The notes beneath the pieces were generated by a model. That model saw only the letters and a program-made list of their open reading frames with translations. It made no database searches and was not told the origin of the DNA. The position numbers and the translations under genes are program-made. Positions 45,938-55,420 of a stretch of DNA of 64,000 bases are shown in pieces. Each line of letters starts with the position of its first letter. Position 1 is the stretch's first letter. The stretch covers positions 62,001 to 126,000 of the forward strand of contig NZ_JAIVLH010000012.1 in assembly GCF_020524345.1 (NCBI RefSeq), in the 5' to 3' direction. Origin of the DNA: Metabacillus niabensis. Lineage in GTDB: Bacteria; Bacillota; Bacilli; Bacillales; Bacillaceae.

Positions 45938-47449
45938 TTATATCGTCTTAGGCTTCATCTGTGGTTTAGCCTCATTATTTAATTTCTGAACAGCTTCTTT
46001 GCTCGTATCTACACGTTTTACAAAGATAGAAAGTACCAATGCCACAATATTTATCCCTAAAGCAACGTAGAATGAATATTGAATTCCCGCTAATAAAGAT
46101 TTCTGCATTAATAATGCCTGACTAGATGCAGTTAATGTTGTTGGATCTACACCGGACATTAAGTTTTCTGCTTCTGATGTTGTTACAGAGTTCATAATCG
46201 TTACAAGAATAGCCGTACCAATAGAACCTGACACTTGTTGAACGGTATTATTAACAGCTGTTCCATGTGGGTTTAATACGGTTGGTAATTGATTTAACCC
46301 ATTTGTCATAATTGGCATCATAACCATTGACATCCCAAACATACGAAGGGAGTAAATGAAAATGATATGTCCATAACTAGTGTCAAGCTGTACATTTGCC
46401 AACATGTACGTGGAAACCGCTGTTACCGATAAGCCCAATACTGCAAGAACACGCGGTCCAAATTTATCAAATAACTTACCTGTAATTGGCGACATTAATC
46501 CCATAATGATCGCACCAGGTAACATCATCAATCCTGAATCAAGAGGTGAAATTCCTCTAACATTTTGCACATAAGCAGGTGTTAAAATCATTCCGGAAAA
46601 CATGGCTACTGCATTTACAATCATAATAACTGAGCCAAGTGCAAACATTGGATATTTATAAACGCGTAAATCCAATAACGGTTTCTCCATTTTCAGTTGG
46701 CGAACAACGAATATAACTAAAGCAATCACACCAGCGATCAGAGTCGTTAAAACGATTGGATCTGTCCAGCCATCTGAACTTGCAGAACTGAAACCATATA
46801 ATAGACCCCCAAAACCAATTGAAGATAAAACAACTGAGAAGTAATCAAGCTTAGCTTCCTTGTTTTGTTCCATTACATTTTGGAATTTAAAGAACGCTAA
46901 TAATAGTGTAATAATAGCTAATGGTAATATCATTTCAAATAGTAAACGCCAGTCATAGTGTTCAACAATATAACCTGATAAAGTTGGTCCAATTGCCGGA
47001 GCTGTAATCATAACTAAACCAAAAACACCCATTGCTGCACCACGCTTTTCACGCGGGAAGCTGACAAGCATAACATTCATTAATAAAGGTCCCATTACAG
47101 AAGAACCTGCTGCTTGAATCATACGTCCTGTAAGTAATAAACTGAAGTTAGGTGAAAATGCTGCTAATGCTGTACCTAACGTAAAGATGATCATCGATGT
47201 GATAAACAAACTGCGGTTGGAAAATCTTGTAAGTAAAAAGGCCGACGCCGGAATTAATACACCACTGACAAGCATATAACCAGTTGCAAGCCATTGGATG
47301 GTTGAATAATCCTTAATTCCCAAATCCACCATCATAGACGGTAATGCCACATTTAAAAGTGAGTTATTTAAAAATGAAACAAATGCTCCAATAAATAAAA
47401 TGGCTATCATTAAATATGGCGGTTTCTTTTGTTGTAATGTTTCTTCCAT
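45938..47449 (-). CDS. DHA2-family multidrug efflux MFS transporter
   Basis: This 503-aa protein has 14 predicted helices, the DHA2 (EmrB/QacA) layout. Motifs include NVALPSMMVDLG in TM1, the antiporter motif GLVMITAPAIGPTLSGYI in TM5, and the loop LTRFSNRSLFITSM. B. subtilis LmrB and Mdr are relatives. It lies 30 nt after the TetR gene on the same strand and is probably co-transcribed under its triple operator. Exported drugs cannot be read from sequence. Confidence 0.88.
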   Translation of the reverse strand: MEETLQQKKPPYLMIAILFIGAFVSFLNNSLLNVALPSMMVDLGIKDYSTIQWLATGYMLVSGVLIPASAFLLTRFSNRSLFITSMIIFTLGTALAAFSPNFSLLLTGRMIQAAGSSVMGPLLMNVMLVSFPREKRGAAMGVFGLVMITAPAIGPTLSGYIVEHYDWRLLFEMILPLAIITLLLAFFKFQNVMEQNKEAKLDYFSVVLSSIGFGGLLYGFSSASSDGWTDPIVLTTLIAGVIALVIFVVRQLKMEKPLLDLRVYKYPMFALGSVIMIVNAVAMFSGMILTPAYVQNVRGISPLDSGLMMLPGAIIMGLMSPITGKLFDKFGPRVLAVLGLSVTAVSTYMLANVQLDTSYGHIIFIYSLRMFGMSMVMMPIMTNGLNQLPTVLNPHGTAVNNTVQQVSGSIGTAILVTIMNSVTTSEAENLMSGVDPTTLTASSQALLMQKSLLAGIQYSFYVALGINIVALVLSIFVKRVDTSKEAVQKLNNEAKPQMKPKTI

Positions 47450-47479
47450 TATAAAACCTTCTTTCCTATCGTAATACTT

Positions 47480-48097
47480 TTAGTATTCTTTCTTATAAAG
47501 TCCTCTTTTCAGTAACTCAATTTGTGTCATATAGGTTCTTAACGCTTCTTCATTCGTTAAATCCTGACCAAACACATGAACAAAATTTTGTGAAGTGATT
47601 GATCTTAGTATTTTAACAACCTGCTTCAGTTCTTCTTCATTTCTAATATTCAACTGGTCCTGATTGATTAAAGAAAGGATGTTTTGATACTGCTTTTTCT
47701 TGTTTTCGTACATATGATCTGCCAGTTTGTTTTCCAACTTGTAATTCATATTGAGAAACACATTTTTAAAAAAGTTTTTATACTCCTGCTTTCTTTGGTT
47801 CTTAATCACTAATTGAAACAATTCAATGAATGCCTCAAATATATCTCCGTTTTTGTCCTTTAATATCGTGATAAATCGTTCATTATTTCTTTGAATCAAC
47901 TGGTTTGTTAGATAATAAAATAAATCTTCTTTATCCTCAAAATATTGATAAAAGCTACCTCTGGGAATTCCAGCACTTTTAATAATATTAGCGATAGATG
48001 CTTCATGTAGCGGAACTCTGGAAAACTCCTCTTTAGCAGCTTGAATTAATGTATCCTGTTTTTCTTTTGATATTTGGAAAAATGTTTGTTTTGGCAT
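47480..48097 (-). CDS. TetR-family repressor of the efflux operon
   Basis: This protein of 205 aa has a TetR helix-turn-helix at about residues 10-55: KQDTLIQAAKEEFSRVPLHE then ASIANIIKSAGIPRGSFYQYF. The C-terminal ligand-binding domain resembles QacR/LmrA-like efflux regulators only generally. The ATG at 48097 fits GGAGAGGA; the longer frame overlaps the operator. Three 15-bp palindromes, one inside its promoter spacer, indicate autoregulation and control of the downstream pump. Confidence 0.88.
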   Translation of the reverse strand: MPKQTFFQISKEKQDTLIQAAKEEFSRVPLHEASIANIIKSAGIPRGSFYQYFEDKEDLFYYLTNQLIQRNNERFITILKDKNGDIFEAFIELFQLVIKNQRKQEYKNFFKNVFLNMNYKLENKLADHMYENKKKQYQNILSLINQDQLNIRNEEELKQVVKILRSITSQNFVHVFGQDLTNEEALRTYMTQIELLKRGLYKKEY

Positions 48098-48120
48098 TTT
48101 TATACTTCCTCTCCAACAAG

Positions 48121-48205
48121 GTGACACTGTGTCACAATCGACCACAAGAGAAATTATATAATGACACGGTGTCATAAGTCAATAGAAAAAGTGACATGAT
48201 GTCAC
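48121..48205 (-). promoter_or_regulatory. TetR-pump promoter with three operators
   Basis: TTGACT (48182-48177) and TATAAT (48158-48153) are 18 bp apart on the minus strand. Three 15-bp palindromes of consensus RTGACAY-N-RTGTCAY occur: GTGACACTGTGTCAC (48121-48135), ATGACACGGTGTCAT (48161-48175) in the spacer, and GTGACATGATGTCAC (48191-48205). Centre spacings are 40 and 30 bp, near whole helical turns. Confidence 0.9.
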
Positions 48206-48229
48206 TTTATTTTTTAGAAAGGAAATAGA

Positions 48230-48264
48230 AAGCCTAAAAACCGTATTGTATGGTTTTTAGGCTT
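48230..48264 (-). terminator. Terminator of the small wHTH-like gene
   Basis: AAGCCTAAAAACC (48264-48252) pairs with GGTTTTTAGGCTT (48242-48230), then TCTATTTCC on the minus strand. The stop codon lies inside the stem. The U-tract is interrupted. Confidence 0.6.
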
Positions 48265-48487
48265 CTGTAATAGTATGAAGATAGCTAAATCCCTTATTTG
48301 ATACTTCTGCATTAAGGACATTTCCTAAGTTTGTCCTTAATAAGTGCCCTTCACTATATAGTTCTTCGCAAATTCTCCCAAACTCTTCTATTGTGAGATG
48401 ACACTCTTCTGCAGACGGTATATGTCCATTTATTAAGGATGATAAAATAACTGCTTTTGCGTTTTGGATGTATAGGTTCTCGCGCAT
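48257..48487 (-). CDS. Small YjcQ-like winged-helix protein
   Basis: This protein of 76 aa reads MRENLYIQNAKAVILSSLIN and then LTIEEFGRICEELYSEGHLL and VLNAEVSNKGFSYLHTITEA. The pattern of helices with a final (V/A)xxKGxxYL resembles small winged-helix proteins such as YjcQ, but the match is weak. The ATG at 48487 has AGGAGGTG 6 nt upstream; an upstream ATG at 48520 would put that site inside the gene. It stands alone between the efflux regulator and tRNA-Arg. Confidence 0.6.
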   Translation of the reverse strand: MRENLYIQNAKAVILSSLINGHIPSAEECHLTIEEFGRICEELYSEGHLLRTNLGNVLNAEVSNKGFSYLHTITEA

Positions 48488-48550
48488 TAGGTACACCTCC
48501 TCAGCTTCAGTATCAGTCATGAAGCAGCTTAGTATACCTTCGTACGCAAG

Positions 48551-48582
48551 AAAAACCTCTCAATTAAAATTGAGAGGTTTTT
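48551..48582. terminator. Terminator of tRNA-Arg
   Basis: AAAAACCTCTCAATT (48551-48565) pairs with AATTGAGAGGTTTTT (48568-48582). T-tracts follow on both strands, so it works for the tRNA on the minus strand and blocks reading from the other side. Confidence 0.9.
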
Positions 48583-48590
48583 CTTTATAA

Positions 48591-48666
48591 CGCGCTCGAA
48601 GGGATTCGAACCCCCGACAGACGTGGTACCGGAAACCACCGCTCTATCCAACTGAGCTACGAGCGC
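48591..48666 (-). tRNA. tRNA-Arg (anticodon CCG)
   Basis: The minus strand folds as a standard cloverleaf: acceptor GCGCTCG/CGAGCGC, D arm GCTCAGTTGGATAGAGC, anticodon arm GTGGT-TTCCGGT-ACCAC with anticodon CCG (reads CGG), and T arm GGGGGTTCGAATCCC. CCA is not encoded. The promoter at 48690-48718 is on the same strand. Confidence 0.95.
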
Positions 48667-48689
48667 ACAATAATATGTCAGTACGAAAA

Positions 48690-48718
48690 ATTATACGGCA
48701 ACTTCCACTTAATTTCAA
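48690..48718 (-). promoter_or_regulatory. tRNA-Arg promoter
   Basis: TTGAAA (48718-48713) and a consensus TATAAT (48695-48690) are 17 bp apart, with the tRNA 5' end at 48666. The rest of the 48719-48925 stretch shows no gene. Confidence 0.8.
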
Positions 48719-48925
48719 CTGTCTTTTCAGATATTTAACTGGAAAAGGCTTCAAACCAATTAATAAACATTCTATTTGTTCACGAAGCATGCATTTCATG
48801 TAGTTTGAAATCAGAAAAATGTGGGAAACATGATTACATGTTATGCTATTACCATACATAGGATAGTAAGAGGAACACATGGATATCCATATTAAAAAAT
48901 TCATTGTGCTGCTTTGGTCTTTTCG

Positions 48926-48966
48926 TTTGACCTTTATTGACCTTAGTTGTATGATGGAGATACATA
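48926..48966 (+). promoter_or_regulatory. clpP promoter with CtsR box
   Basis: TTTGACCTTTATTGACC (48926-48942) is, on the other strand, GGTCAATAAAGGTCAAA, two heptads of the CtsR box GGTCAAA with a 3-nt gap. TTGACC within it would be the -35 and ATACAT or TACATA near 48960-48966 the -10. CtsR is the heat-shock repressor of clp genes. Confidence 0.9.
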
Positions 48967-49077
48967 AAGTTTTACATTTTGTTTTATGTCTATGTGTTAA
49001 GTCTTAAAGGATTACATAGTATCCAACTTTTCCTTTAGGACGAAAAATCTTTCTTATATTAAAGGAGGAATACGAAA

Positions 49078-49671
49078 ATGAATTTAATCCCTACAGTTAT
49101 TGAACAAACAAACCGTGGTGAGCGTGCTTATGACATCTACTCCCGTCTTTTAAAAGACCGCATCATTATGCTTGGTAGTGCAATTGACGATAATGTGGCA
49201 AACTCTATCGTTTCTCAGCTGCTTTTCCTGGAAGCAGAAGATCCGGAAAAAGATATCTCGATCTACATTAACAGTCCGGGTGGATCTATTACGGCTGGTA
49301 TGGCCATTTATGATACGATGCAATTTATTAAACCTAGTGTTTCTACAATTTGTATCGGTATGGCAGCTTCAATGGGTGCATTCTTACTTGCAGCCGGAGA
49401 CAAAGGAAAACGTTATGCTCTTCCTAACTCTGAAGTTATGATTCACCAACCACTTGGTGGTGCTCAAGGTCAGGCAACTGAAATCGAAATTGCTGCAAAA
49501 CGTATCTTGTTCCTTCGTGATAAGTTGAACAAAATACTATCTGATCGTACTGGTCAATCATTAGATGTGATCGAGCGCGATACAGAGCGTGATAACTTTA
49601 TGACAGCTGAACGTGCGCTTGAGTACGGTTTAATTGATAAAGTATTGGATCGTAATACGTTAGGGAAATAA
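49078..49671 (+). CDS. clpP: ATP-dependent Clp protease proteolytic subunit ClpP
   Basis: This 197-aa serine protease forms the ClpP tetradecamer used by ClpX and ClpC. The catalytic triad Ser98 (GMAASMG), His123 (MIHQP) and Asp172 (ERDNFM) is intact. The N-terminal [19 protein letters not shown] is typical. AAAGGAGG lies 9 nt before the ATG. It is a one-gene unit under CtsR. It also degrades tmRNA-tagged proteins, linking it to ssrA in this window. Confidence 0.97.
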   Translation: MNLIPTVIEQTNRGERAYDIYSRLLKDRIIMLGSAIDDNVANSIVSQLLFLEAEDPEKDISIYINSPGGSITAGMAIYDTMQFIKPSVSTICIGMAASMGAFLLAAGDKGKRYALPNSEVMIHQPLGGAQGQATEIEIAAKRILFLRDKLNKILSDRTGQSLDVIERDTERDNFMTAERALEYGLIDKVLDRNTLGK

Positions 49672-49679
49672 TGTTAAGG

Positions 49680-49716
49680 AAAAGCTAAAGCCGAATGGTT
49701 TTAGCTTTTTTATTTT
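49680..49716 (+). terminator. Terminator of clpP
   Basis: AAAGCTAAAGCC pairs with GGTTTTAGCTTT around a GAAT loop, followed by TTTTATTTTT. Confidence 0.85.
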
Positions 49717-49905
49717 TAAGAAAAGCGCAAGCGCCTTGAACAGCCCCGATCAGCATAAAAGAAGATTTAGAATAGAAGACGTTCTTTGCCTTCAATTCTA
49801 AATTGGCTAGACCCTAGAGGCAGTCTAAAATCGCGACGTCCTGTCGCACCGACTGCACTTGCACGTCCTGTGCTTCGGGGCTAGGCGCTGGCTGGACACT
49901 AACAC
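49717..49905. repeat. Structured intergenic repeat, copy 2
   Basis: It begins TAAGAAAAGCGCAAGCGCC and ends GGGGCTAGGCGCTGGCTGGA, matching the ends of 3277-3402. The inner stem TTTAGAATAGAAG/CTTCAATTCTAAA (one mismatch) surrounds ACGTTCTTTGC, close to the loop of copy 1. It carries an extra segment, GCGACGTCCTGTCGC and CACGTCCTGTGC, that copy 1 lacks. Copy 1 and 2 differ in the stem sequence but not in its pairing. Confidence 0.8.
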
Positions 49906-49934
49906 TATGTATAAAATTTTATACTTTCTTACCT

Positions 49935-49980
49935 GTCAAAAAGAAAGACACACCGTCTAAAAACCTTTCGGTGTGTCTTT
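49935..49980 (-). terminator. Terminator of the crh operon
   Basis: AAAGACACACCG (49980-49969) pairs with CGGTGTGTCTTT (49955-49944), then CTTTTTGACAG on the minus strand. Confidence 0.88.
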
Positions 49981-49983
49981 TCA

Positions 49984-50241
49984 TTAACTTTCCTGTTGAA
50001 CAAACTTCTCAAGTGCTGCCACAGCTTCCTGCTCATCGCTGCCTTCCGCAATGAGATTGATTTCTGCTCCGGAGCTAACAGCTAAACTCATTAACCCCAT
50101 GATGCTCTTTGCGTTTACCTTTTTTCCATCTTTCTCCAAAAATATATCTGATGCAAAACGATTTGCCTCTTGAACGAATAACGCTGCTGGACGCGCTTGT
50201 AAACCTGTTTTTAGATTTACTTCAACTTGCTTTTCAACCAT
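49984..50241 (-). CDS. crh: Crh, catabolite repression HPr-like protein
   Basis: This 85-aa HPr paralogue has Gln15 (GLQARPAA) where HPr has the phosphorylated His15, so it cannot take part in sugar transport. Ser46 (NAKSIMGLMS) is kept and would be phosphorylated by HPrK to make a CcpA corepressor. It is the last gene of the rapZ-yvcK-whiA-crh group, 23 nt after whiA. The AGGAG-containing spacer gives it a strong start. Confidence 0.95.
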   Translation of the reverse strand: MVEKQVEVNLKTGLQARPAALFVQEANRFASDIFLEKDGKKVNAKSIMGLMSLAVSSGAEINLIAEGSDEQEAVAALEKFVQQES

Positions 50242-50264
50242 TGAAATCTCCTCTTCTCTTTTTA

Positions 50265-51215
50265 TTATTTTATAGATAACGGCTGGCCTGATCTAAGTTG
50301 TTCAGCTATTTCGTCTAGCTTTCTTAAACGATGATTAATGCCTGATTTGCTAATTGTACCGCTTGATACCATTTCTCCAAGCTCTTTTAACGTAACATCT
50401 TGGTACTCAACTCGAAGTTTCGCGATTTCCCGCAATTTATCTGGTAATGCATCTAACCCGATTTTATCATCGATATAGCGGATATTTTCGACTTGTCTAA
50501 GGGCGGCTCCTATTGTTTTGTTTAGATTGGCTGTTTCACAGTTAACTAAACGGTTAACAGAATTCCTCATATCCCGGACAATTCGAACATCCTCAAATCG
50601 AAGCAATGCCTGATGGGCGCCGATAATATTTAAAAACTCTGTGATCTTCTCGGCTTCCTTTAAGTAGGTGATAAACCCTTTTTTACGTTCAAGCGTTTTG
50701 CTGTTTAATTCAAATGTATTCATTAACTCACAGAGGGAATCATTATGTTCCTTATATTGTGAGAAAATTTCAAGATGATAGGATGAAGTTTCCGGATTAT
50801 TGACAGATCCTCCGGCAAGAAAGGCACCTCTTATATAAGAGCGTTTGCAACACTTCTTCTTCACCAGGTTTTCAGAAATACTTCTATAAAATGTAAACCC
50901 TTCATCAAGTATATTGAGATCTTCTAAAATCTCCTTAGCCCGTTGAACAAGACGCACTATATAAACATTGTTTTTCTTTAAGCGCATCTTTTTCCGAACA
51001 AGCAGTTCTACTGAGATTTCGTATTGTTTTTTTAGAAGAGTATAAATTCTTCTCGCAATCGCTGCATTTTCAGTTTGGATATCTAAAATAAGCATACGAT
51101 TAGAAAATGAAAGGGATCCATTCATTCGAATAAGTGCTGATAGCTCTGCTTTCAAACAGCATGGCTTTAGTTCTAAGTTGGTTAATTCTTTTTTCGTCTC
51201 AGATGCAAATGACAA
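50265..51215 (-). CDS. whiA: WhiA, DNA-binding cell-division regulator
   Basis: This 316-aa protein has an N-terminal LAGLIDADG-like domain ([20 protein letters not shown] and [20 protein letters not shown]). The C-terminal helix-turn-helix is [34 protein letters not shown]. It uses a TTG start at 51215 preceded by GGGGGTG. In B. subtilis it influences FtsZ-ring assembly. It is the only homing-endonuclease-derived gene here that is not mobile. Confidence 0.94.
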   Translation of the reverse strand: MSFASETKKELTNLELKPCCLKAELSALIRMNGSLSFSNRMLILDIQTENAAIARRIYTLLKKQYEISVELLVRKKMRLKKNNVYIVRLVQRAKEILEDLNILDEGFTFYRSISENLVKKKCCKRSYIRGAFLAGGSVNNPETSSYHLEIFSQYKEHNDSLCELMNTFELNSKTLERKKGFITYLKEAEKITEFLNIIGAHQALLRFEDVRIVRDMRNSVNRLVNCETANLNKTIGAALRQVENIRYIDDKIGLDALPDKLREIAKLRVEYQDVTLKELGEMVSSGTISKSGINHRLRKLDEIAEQLRSGQPLSIK

Positions 51216-51243
51216 TTCTGCACCCCCATTCTTTACCAGGAAC

Positions 51244-52209
51244 TCATGTCATCTCTTGTTGCAGAATTCCATATAATAGCTTCGCTACCTTATTTGTATC
51301 ATGTCTAATCACATTGTTTTCATAACATACAATTTTGTCTGTTAACACTTCAAGGCCCAATGATTTCAGTTTTTCAATATCATAATGGACGGGCTTTGCA
51401 AGTTCTTCCTCATAAAGAGATTTAATGTTTGCAGGAATTTCTTCTTTATTGACAAGTATTGTATCAATAAATGCTTCCTGCATATGATCATATAAAGCTT
51501 TCACATGATCGCTGGCGGAAAAATCCAATGTTTCTCCTGCTTGTGTCATGACATTGCAAATGTACACTTTTTTTGCTTTGGCTTTGCGAACCTCTTCCCC
51601 AATTTTAGGAACAAGCAAATTCGGTAAAATACTCGTGTACAAGCTGCCTGGTCCGATGATAATTAAATCAGCGTCTTGAATAACCTCAACCGTTTCCGGA
51701 AGCGGCTCAATACTACTCGGGCTTAGAAAAACCCGCTTGATCTTCTTTCCTGAAAATGGAATCTTTGATTCTCCGGAGACAATGGTTCCGTCTTCCATTT
51801 CCGCATTTAAAATCACACTTGTGTTTGCGGCTGGTAAGACTTTTCCTCGCACATTTAACACGGTGCTCATTTCCCTGATTGCATGAACAAAGTCACCGGT
51901 AATGTTGGTCATTGCTGCCAGGATTAAGTTTCCTAAGGAATGACCAATTAAATTGTTTCCTTTATTAAAACGATGCTGAAACAGCTCTTCAACAAGGGGC
52001 TCAACATCTGATAATGCCGCTAATACATTGCGAATATCTCCAGGAGGTGGGATATTTAACTCATTTCGGAGCCTACCAGAGCTCCCGCCATCATCGGCAA
52101 CCGTTACAATGGCAGTAATATCAACAGGAAATTTCTTTAATCCTCTTAATAATACCGATAATCCTGTACCGCCGCCAATGATGACTACTTTTGGTAAGGT
52201 TTCAGCCAT
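51244..52209 (-). CDS. yvcK: YvcK/GlmR, gluconeogenesis-linked cell-wall factor
   Basis: This 321-aa UDP-sugar-binding protein of the CofD/UPF0052 fold begins [19 protein letters not shown]. It continues [32 protein letters not shown] and [11 protein letters not shown], all family signatures. In B. subtilis it is needed for growth on gluconeogenic carbon sources and shape control. Three nt separate it from the rapZ stop, so the two are coupled. Confidence 0.94.
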   Translation of the reverse strand: MAETLPKVVIIGGGTGLSVLLRGLKKFPVDITAIVTVADDGGSSGRLRNELNIPPPGDIRNVLAALSDVEPLVEELFQHRFNKGNNLIGHSLGNLILAAMTNITGDFVHAIREMSTVLNVRGKVLPAANTSVILNAEMEDGTIVSGESKIPFSGKKIKRVFLSPSSIEPLPETVEVIQDADLIIIGPGSLYTSILPNLLVPKIGEEVRKAKAKKVYICNVMTQAGETLDFSASDHVKALYDHMQEAFIDTILVNKEEIPANIKSLYEEELAKPVHYDIEKLKSLGLEVLTDKIVCYENNVIRHDTNKVAKLLYGILQQEMT

Positions 52210-52212
52210 TAC

Positions 52213-53115
52213 TTAGTGATGCTTTCTTTTCTCAATGTCCCGATGTGAAACTTGAGTGTGATAATCATTTTTATAGTAATCGGCAATGTATTCAGCTAAT
52301 GTTACTGAGCGATGTTGTCCTCCTGTACATCCAATCGCTACAACAAGTTGACTTTTCCCCTCACGTTTATAGTAAGGCAGCATAAACGTAAGCAAATCCT
52401 GGAGCTTTTCTAAAAACTTCTGTGTTTCATTCCACTTTAGAACATAGGAAGAAACTTCTTCCTGCAAACCAGTTTTCGGTCTCATATGATCAATGTAATG
52501 CGGGTTAGGTAAAAAGCGTACATCAAAGACAAGATCTGCATCAATAGGAATTCCGTATTTAAATCCGAATGATGTAACATTTACTGTAAATGTCTGCTCG
52601 ACACTTGTGGAGAACTGTTTTAGAATCTTTTCTCTCAGTTCTCTGGGCTTCAGCTCTGATGTATCATAGATAAGCTGTGCTCTACCTTTTAACTCTTCCA
52701 GAAGCTCTCGTTCAAGACCGATACCTTCTAAAGGAAGACCCTTTGATGCCAATGGATGGGAACGTCTTGTTTCCTTGTATCGCGTTACAAGTGTTGAGTC
52801 TTTTGCATCCAAAAATAAAATATGCGGTGTTAACCATGCATTCTCTGCTAAATCATCAAGTGATTCAAACAAGCTATCAAAAAATTCTCTTCCTCGAAGG
52901 TCCATAACAAGTGCCACTTTGTTCATTTTCGAGCCTGACTCTTTCATTAGCTCCAAAAATTTCGGTAACAAAGTTGGAGGCAAGTTGTCCACACAGAAAT
53001 AACCTAAGTCCTCAAAGCTTTGAATGGCAACTGTTTTTCCAGCCCCAGACATACCTGTAATAATCACCATTTGTACTTCCTGCGGTGTTTGTTGTTCAGT
53101 TTGTTCAATGGTCAT
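52213..53115 (-). CDS. rapZ: RapZ/YvcJ nucleotide-binding protein
   Basis: This 300-aa P-loop protein has Walker [10 protein letters not shown] at about residues 21-29. It also has [12 protein letters not shown]-like [13 protein letters not shown], the conserved [20 protein letters not shown], and [20 protein letters not shown] near the C-terminus. E. coli RapZ steers GlmZ decay; in Bacillus YvcJ is linked to competence. GGGGAGG precedes the ATG. It starts the rapZ-yvcK-whiA-crh series. Confidence 0.94.
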   Translation of the reverse strand: MTIEQTEQQTPQEVQMVIITGMSGAGKTVAIQSFEDLGYFCVDNLPPTLLPKFLELMKESGSKMNKVALVMDLRGREFFDSLFESLDDLAENAWLTPHILFLDAKDSTLVTRYKETRRSHPLASKGLPLEGIGLERELLEELKGRAQLIYDTSELKPRELREKILKQFSTSVEQTFTVNVTSFGFKYGIPIDADLVFDVRFLPNPHYIDHMRPKTGLQEEVSSYVLKWNETQKFLEKLQDLLTFMLPYYKREGKSQLVVAIGCTGGQHRSVTLAEYIADYYKNDYHTQVSHRDIEKRKHH

Positions 53116-53227
53116 TTCATATCCTCCCCTCTTTCTTCACTCGTCATATATTTTACGTTACCATGTTTTTTACTTTTGATCATGTACGTTTGTAAGAAAA
53201 TGTGCCACACATCTGATTTTCCCTATT

Positions 53228-53695
53228 TTATTGCGGATCTAGACGGTAGGAAAGTAATTCATAATCAGGTGTGTATGTAAAGGTACCATAAAGCATTCCT
53301 GTTCCTTTTATAACATATTCCAGTATGTGATGATCTCCAGGCGCCATTGGCAGTTCCTGAATCACATCTTTATTATGCCATTTTATCGTTCCCTCTTCAG
53401 ATTCCAGGACATTTGTTCCCTGGTAATCTGTTGCTAAGAACGTAAACATCATCCATTCTGATACAATATCTGTTCCATCTTGTATGATGAAGGTAAAGAT
53501 TCCTTTAAGCTGGGGGTTTTTAATATATATGCCCGTTTCTTCACGGAATTCACGAGTGACCGTATCCTTCACCGATTCTCCTAACTCCATTTTGCCGCCT
53601 GGAGCTACCCACCAGCCTCTTCTGGGTTTTTGCAGGAGAAGAACTTTATTTCCTTCCATTAAGACGCAATTGGTTACTCTTTGCAAATTCTCCAC
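53228..53695 (-). CDS. yvcI: Nudix hydrolase YvcI
   Basis: This 155-aa Nudix protein begins ENLQRVTNCVLMEGNKVLLL. Its Nudix box, GGKMELGESVKDTVTREF then REETGI, is complete. The start is a GTG at 53695 with GAGG overlapping it; a TTG three codons later with GGAG upstream is the alternative. Position before rapZ matches the B. subtilis yvcI-yvcJ-yvcK order. Substrate unknown, possibly oxidised nucleotides. Confidence 0.9.
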   Translation of the reverse strand: MENLQRVTNCVLMEGNKVLLLQKPRRGWWVAPGGKMELGESVKDTVTREFREETGIYIKNPQLKGIFTFIIQDGTDIVSEWMMFTFLATDYQGTNVLESEEGTIKWHNKDVIQELPMAPGDHHILEYVIKGTGMLYGTFTYTPDYELLSYRLDPQ

Positions 53696-54111
53696 CTCGA
53701 TTTTCCACAGAACATTACTCTTGCTAGCAACGTACTTTTACTTCCATTATACTATATTTCAAATTATCTTCACAACGAACAGGACTGGTATACAAAAATA
53801 AAAAACGATGGTGATAGGGGTTATTCTTTTTTATTACGAAAAGAGACTAAGAAGAGGATTACTACTATGTATATACGTTTATATCGTAAAACTGTTTCAT
53901 TTTTTTGCAGAAAAAATAAAAACAGCAGACAGGCAAAAAAAAGGGAGCATGGGAAAGGGCGCCCATGCTCTAAAATAAGTCTATTTATAAAAGGGGGTCA
54001 ATTACTATTTATATAGTACCTCATAATTGTTTCACTCATGTTACAAGAGGGTTAAAACACAATTACGAATTTGTTAATCAGACTTCGGCACCTTTTACAA
54101 TTTAGGTTAAA
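53696..54111. other. Intergenic region between trxB and yvcI
   Basis: Apart from the trxB terminator at 53935-53970 I see no feature. Open frames here lack ribosome-binding sites and show no recognisable product; A-rich runs dominate. Confidence 0.7.
53935..53970 (-). terminator. Terminator after trxB
   Basis: GAGCATGGG (53970-53962) pairs with CCCATGCTC (53953-53945), then CCTTTTTTTTGCC on the minus strand. Confidence 0.85.
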
Positions 54112-55068
<957 letters not shown>

Positions 55069-55246
55069 TCACTCCTTAGTAAAACCTTTACTTTGATTAT
55101 CTGCTTTTTCGAGAAGACAAATACCCTTCATTTTATCTTCATCATTTTCTGCTATAAACATCGTATTAAATTAACGAGAATGATGCCAATTTTTTGCTCA
55201 AAAGGGGATCACAGATTTTCAGAATTTTGTCGTTCTCGGGCGAATA

Positions 55247-55328
55247 TTGTCTAATCGCAAATAAATTGTTGAAAATCGCAAATAAAATCCGCAAATCGCA
55301 AACAAAATTTCAAAACCGCAAATAACTT
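55247..55328 (+). repeat. Short tandem-repeat array 4
   Basis: On the plus strand the array opens TTGTCTAATCGCAAATAAAT and continues with units AATCGCAAATAAAAT, AATCGCAAACAAAAT and AACCGCAAATAAC. It has the same lead as arrays 1-3 but its own core (CGCAAATA). The rest of 55063-55419 has no gene. Confidence 0.75.
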
Positions 55329-55394
55329 GATTACTCATTAATTTTTACAGTACAACTGGGACGAGGAACCTGTCCCTCCGGACCACTCCGCACC

Positions 55395-55420
55395 AAAAAA
55401 CCCGCCACAAGGCGGGTTTT
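55395..55420 (-). terminator. Terminator of the TPR gene
   Basis: AAAACCCGCC and GGCGGGTTTT form the stem, followed on the minus strand by TTTTTTGG. The stop codon of the TPR gene directly abuts it. Confidence 0.88.

Noticed and set aside
48644-48904. An 86-aa minus-strand open frame upstream of tRNA-Arg
   Set aside because: It reads into the tRNA and its promoter and shows no family match.
50265-51215. WhiA as a mobile homing endonuclease
   Set aside because: Its LAGLIDADG-like fold is a domesticated regulator conserved across Firmicutes in this same operon; catalytic motif and mobility signs are missing.
53681-54016. A 111-aa plus-strand open frame between yvcI and trxB
   Set aside because: It crosses the trxB terminator and consists of low-complexity Lys/Arg-rich codons from A-rich DNA.
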